Positions 54,376-56,839 of a DNA stretch of 56,839 nucleotides are shown here, in pieces. Within the stretch, counting starts at the first letter, position 1; each line of letters opens with the position of its first letter. The position numbers and the translations under genes were made by a program. Under the pieces are notes generated by a model. The model did no database searches, was not told the origin of the DNA, and saw only the letters and a program-made list of their open reading frames with translations. This DNA is from Gallionellaceae bacterium (GTDB lineage: Bacteria; Pseudomonadota; Gammaproteobacteria; Burkholderiales; Gallionellaceae), in assembly GCA_009885195.1 (NCBI GenBank), contig VFLG01000031.1, positions 1-56,839 of the forward strand. Direction: 5' to 3'.

Positions 54376-54945
54376 ATGCTGAACCGCAATTGCGTTGCCG
54401 TATTACTGTTCGCAAGTTTACCGGGGATCGCACACGCGGCGGAATCCTACACCATTGATCCGGCCCACACCTACCCCCACTTCAGCGTCAGCCATCTCGG
54501 TTTTTCCACCATGCAGGGACGTTTCGACAGAAGCAGCGGCAAAGTGACGCTGGATCGAGCCGCCAAGAAAGGTACGGTAGAAATAGCTATCGATGCCGGT
54601 TCCATCAGCACCGGATGGACCAAGCGCGACGAGCATTTGAGCGGGCCGGACTTCTTCAACGCCGCCGAATTTCCCACGGTCACTTATAAATCAAGCGAAG
54701 TGAAATTCAAGGGCGACAACCCCTCCAGCGTCGAAGGCACCCTGACCCTGCTGGGCGTAAGCAAGCCGGTCACCCTCAGCATTGACGCTTTCAAGTGCGG
54801 CACCAACCCGATGAACCAGAAAGAACTGTGCGGCGCGGCAGCCAGCGCGCAAATCAAGCGCTCGGACTTCGGCATGAAGTACGGCCTGCCAGGCGCAGGG
54901 GACGACATCAAGCTGGTATTCGAGATCGAAGCTTACAAAGACTGA
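54376..54945 (+). CDS. YceI family periplasmic protein (copy 1)
   Basis: 189 aa from ATG 54376 with SD AAGGAG. Signal peptide MLNRNCVAVLLFASLPGIAHA. The mature YceI/lipocalin-like domain binds isoprenoid chains in homologues; motifs ESYTIDPAHTYPHFSVSHLG, GKVTLDRAAKKGTVEIAID, FNAAEFPTVTYKS. Cysteines at CGTN and LCGAA. Tandem with a second copy of identical length (189 aa). Confidence 0.92.
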   Translation: MLNRNCVAVLLFASLPGIAHAAESYTIDPAHTYPHFSVSHLGFSTMQGRFDRSSGKVTLDRAAKKGTVEIAIDAGSISTGWTKRDEHLSGPDFFNAAEFPTVTYKSSEVKFKGDNPSSVEGTLTLLGVSKPVTLSIDAFKCGTNPMNQKELCGAAASAQIKRSDFGMKYGLPGAGDDIKLVFEIEAYKD

Positions 54946-54986
54946 GGCATAGCCTCCTTGCAATCCGGAAAGGCGAGCAGATCACC

Positions 54987-55556
54987 ATGCCTAAACGTTG
55001 TTGCTGGTCGATGCTGCTCGCCGCAACCTTGCCGTTTCCCACCTGCGCTGCCGAGATATACACGATTGATCCTGAGCATAGTGACCTGCGCTTCAGCATC
55101 AGCCATTTTTTGTTCTTGACCACGCATGGGCGCTTCGACAAGATCAGCGGCAAGGTGACGCTGGATCGCGTTGCCAAAAACGGCGCGGTGGGCATAGACG
55201 TCGAAGCAAGCGCTATCAACACCGATCACGCCAAACGTGACGAAAATTTGCGCTCACCGAACTTTCTCAACACCACCAAACATCCCCTGATCGGCTATCA
55301 ATCAAGTGCCATTCAATTTGTCAACGACACCCCGACCAGCGTGGAAGGCAAGCTTACCCTGCTGGACGTGACCAAGCCGGTGACCCTCACCATCAATAAC
55401 TTCAAGTGTGACACTCGCCCGACGGACATGAAGGAACGGTGCAGCGCGACCGCCAACGCGCAGATCAAACGCTCGGACTTCGGCATGACATATGCACTTC
55501 CGCTCGTGGGAGATGAGATCAAGCTGGAGTTTGAGATCGAAGCCTACAAAGACTAG
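54987..55556 (+). CDS. YceI family periplasmic protein (copy 2)
   Basis: 189 aa from ATG 54987. Signal peptide MPKRCCWSMLLAATLPFPTCAA. The mature domain resembles copy 1 (YTIDPEHSDLRFSISHFLFL, GKVTLDRVAKNGAVGID, IKLEFEIEAYKD), with the same C-terminus. Divergence is high at the N-terminal signal. A tandem duplication that has since diverged. A terminator follows. Confidence 0.92.
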   Translation: MPKRCCWSMLLAATLPFPTCAAEIYTIDPEHSDLRFSISHFLFLTTHGRFDKISGKVTLDRVAKNGAVGIDVEASAINTDHAKRDENLRSPNFLNTTKHPLIGYQSSAIQFVNDTPTSVEGKLTLLDVTKPVTLTINNFKCDTRPTDMKERCSATANAQIKRSDFGMTYALPLVGDEIKLEFEIEAYKD

Positions 55557-55578
55557 ACTCCCGTTAGCACAGACTATG

Positions 55579-55605
55579 GGGCAAGCCGCTTGGTTTGCCC
55601 TTTTT
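55579..55605 (+). terminator. Intrinsic terminator after the yceI pair
   Basis: Stem GGGCAAGCC / GGTTTGCCC with a 4-nt loop followed by TTTTT (55601-55605). Confidence 0.8.
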
Positions 55606-55723
55606 GTTTTCCGAATGAAAATTCGCCAAACGCCAAAATTGGTAGTGTCCGGTATTTCCATTTAGTGCATGGTCAACTGTTACGATACAATACTGGCTCG
55701 AACAGGTTCGAGGAACTTTAAGC

Positions 55724-56839
55724 ATGGGTTCTGCCAAAAAAAAAGAAGCGCCTTGCAGTGGCTGTCGGCAAGCCCACTCAAGATTCTCAACATCAACCGC
55801 TTTCATCCGGGACCAACAAAACCAGTTATTTTTTTGCACTCCTGCTGATCCTCGCCGCCGCCCTGCTGTACGGCCACTCGCTGCAGTATCCGCTGGTTTT
55901 CGATGATCTGAATTTTTTTTCCGATGCCAACCTGGAGCGGCTGGGCTCCTCATTGTTCCATCTGGACTTGAGATGGTTTTCCTACGCCTCGTTCGGCTGG
56001 ACGTACAAGCTGGTCGGCCATGACTGGTTCTGGTATTGCCTGGGCAATCTGGGGCTACACGCGCTCACCGGCATCCTGCTGTTCCTGTTCTTCTCTCGCC
56101 TGCTGGACGCGACACAACCGCAGGATGCGGTCGCCCGACCACGTTGGCCGGCTTTCCTGGCCGCTCTGCTGTTTGTGCTGCATCCCGCCGCCGTGTATGG
56201 CGTGGCCTATCTCGTCCAGCGCAGCATCATCATGGCGACCCTGTTCGGCATCGCGGCGCTCCTTTGTTATATGGAAGGCTTGACCCGGGACAAAGCCAAG
56301 TGGTTTGTCCTGTCCGCGCTGTTCTATTTTCTGGCGGTCTTTTCAAAGGAACACAGCATCATGCTCCCCGGTGTGGCCGCCGCCCTGACCTTGCTGCTGC
56401 ATAAACCGTCCTTGACCCTGCTAAAAAGAGTGTGGCTGCCCTTTTCCCTGTATCTCGTTATTGGCGCGCTGATCATCTTGCAAACGAAGGGGCTGCTGGG
56501 CGCGGCCTATGAACCTCGTGCGGCTGACATATTGGCTCAGATGAGCGAACGGCAAGAGGATATCCATATAGCAAACGCTTACCTGCTGAGCGTCCTTTCC
56601 CAAGGATACCTGTTCTTCAAATACCTGCTGCTCTGGGTCGTTCCCTATATCGGCTGGATGTCGATCGACATACGCCAGCCATTCCCCACCCACTTTTTGT
56701 CCTGGCCCCAGTTGCCGGGCTTTGTCCTGTTCCTCGCTTATCCGGTGCTGGCAATGAAATTGCTGTTGAAAGGGGGACGGCAAGGTCTTATAGGCTTTGG
56801 CCTGCTGTTTCCGTGGATACTGTATTTGACCGAGCTATC
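55724..56839 (+). CDS. Membrane GT-C-like/TPR protein, 5' part (copy 3, shifted start)
   Basis: Partial: runs off the right edge. ATG 55724 (MGSAKKK, behind GAGGA) is followed by nine A (55736-55744), after which the homologous reading frame is shifted by one base. From about 55746 the frame KKRLAVAVGKPTQDS.. continues unbroken to the end as a close homologue of copy 2 (FDDLNFF, WFSYASFGWTYK, LLDATQPQDAVARP). So either the gene is frame-shifted at the A-run, the run is a sequencing error, or translation starts at GTG 55758 in the shifted frame (AGAAG upstream). Same leader TCGAGGAACTTTAAGC as copy 2. Confidence 0.7.

Noticed and set aside
1-56839. Window ends joined as a circle or an assembly overlap
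   Set aside because: Both edges lie in copies of the same gene family, but the end of copy 3 and the start of copy 1 cover overlapping parts with many differences, so they are paralogues.
1-56839. CRISPR arrays, prophage, complete insertion sequences, rRNA
   Set aside because: No regularly spaced direct repeats, no phage structural genes, no transposase and no rRNA sequence seen.

Overview
The window looks like chromosomal DNA of a betaproteobacterium, most likely Nitrosomonadales and possibly Gallionellaceae. This is inferred from gene content and order, namely yhbY/rlmE-ftsH-folP-glmM, rne/rluC, lolB-ispE-tRNA-Gln-prs-rplY-pth-ychF, petABC and pgeF-rluD/bamD. No rRNA, marker phylogeny or database search was available, so genus is not claimed. 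About two thirds is ordinary housekeeping DNA. The rest is accessory genes and an unusual load of small palindromic repeats.

Layout. 1-3.5 kb: the 3' part of a membrane GT-C/TPR gene, an MFS transporter and a DUF4202 gene. 3.5-13.7 kb is an accessory block. It holds an array of hairpins, a secreted TPR protein and a HAMP-type class III nucleotidyl cyclase with foreign-looking codon use. Convergent to these are a CHASE2-type class III cyclase, a giant secreted NHL/FN3/transglutaminase-like/TPR protein and a small exported protein. 13.8-24.6 kb carries RNA and ribosome maturation (yhbY, rlmE, rne, rluC), quality control (ftsH), folate (folP), cell-wall precursor synthesis (glmM), a tyrosine phosphatase and mutM. 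24.7-25.3 kb is a single integron-like gene cassette. 25.5-28.5 kb is a Gld-like ABC exporter operon. 28.7-35.8 kb is the conserved lolB-ispE-tRNA-Gln-prs-rplY-pth-ychF group. 36.0-39.4 kb is the cytochrome bc1 operon plus a sugar-phosphate mutarotase. 39.4-45.6 kb has a porin-like/PstS-like pair, rhlE, DUF1415, srkA, a DUF481 protein and a fragment of a second srkA. 45.6-47.8 kb is a complete GT-C/TPR paralogue. 48.0-53.1 kb has pgeF, rluD, bamD, a NUDIX hydrolase, mlaA and htpX. 53.5-55.6 kb has a membrane protein and two tandem yceI genes. The window ends in a third GT-C/TPR paralogue whose start codon is out of frame across a run of nine A.

The most notable signals are structural. Two families of roughly 125-245 bp terminal-inverted-repeat elements (family A four copies, family B two copies) sit flush against gene ends and in several cases supply the stop codon, leader or ribosome-binding site. 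folP is bracketed by inverted copies of a repeat that includes the last codons of ftsH. A lone integron-type cassette lies between these elements. A secretion signal appears to be encoded by a low-complexity inverted repeat. The two convergent 'envelope TPR protein plus class III cyclase' modules are the best candidate for an undescribed signalling system. That functional link is inference only.
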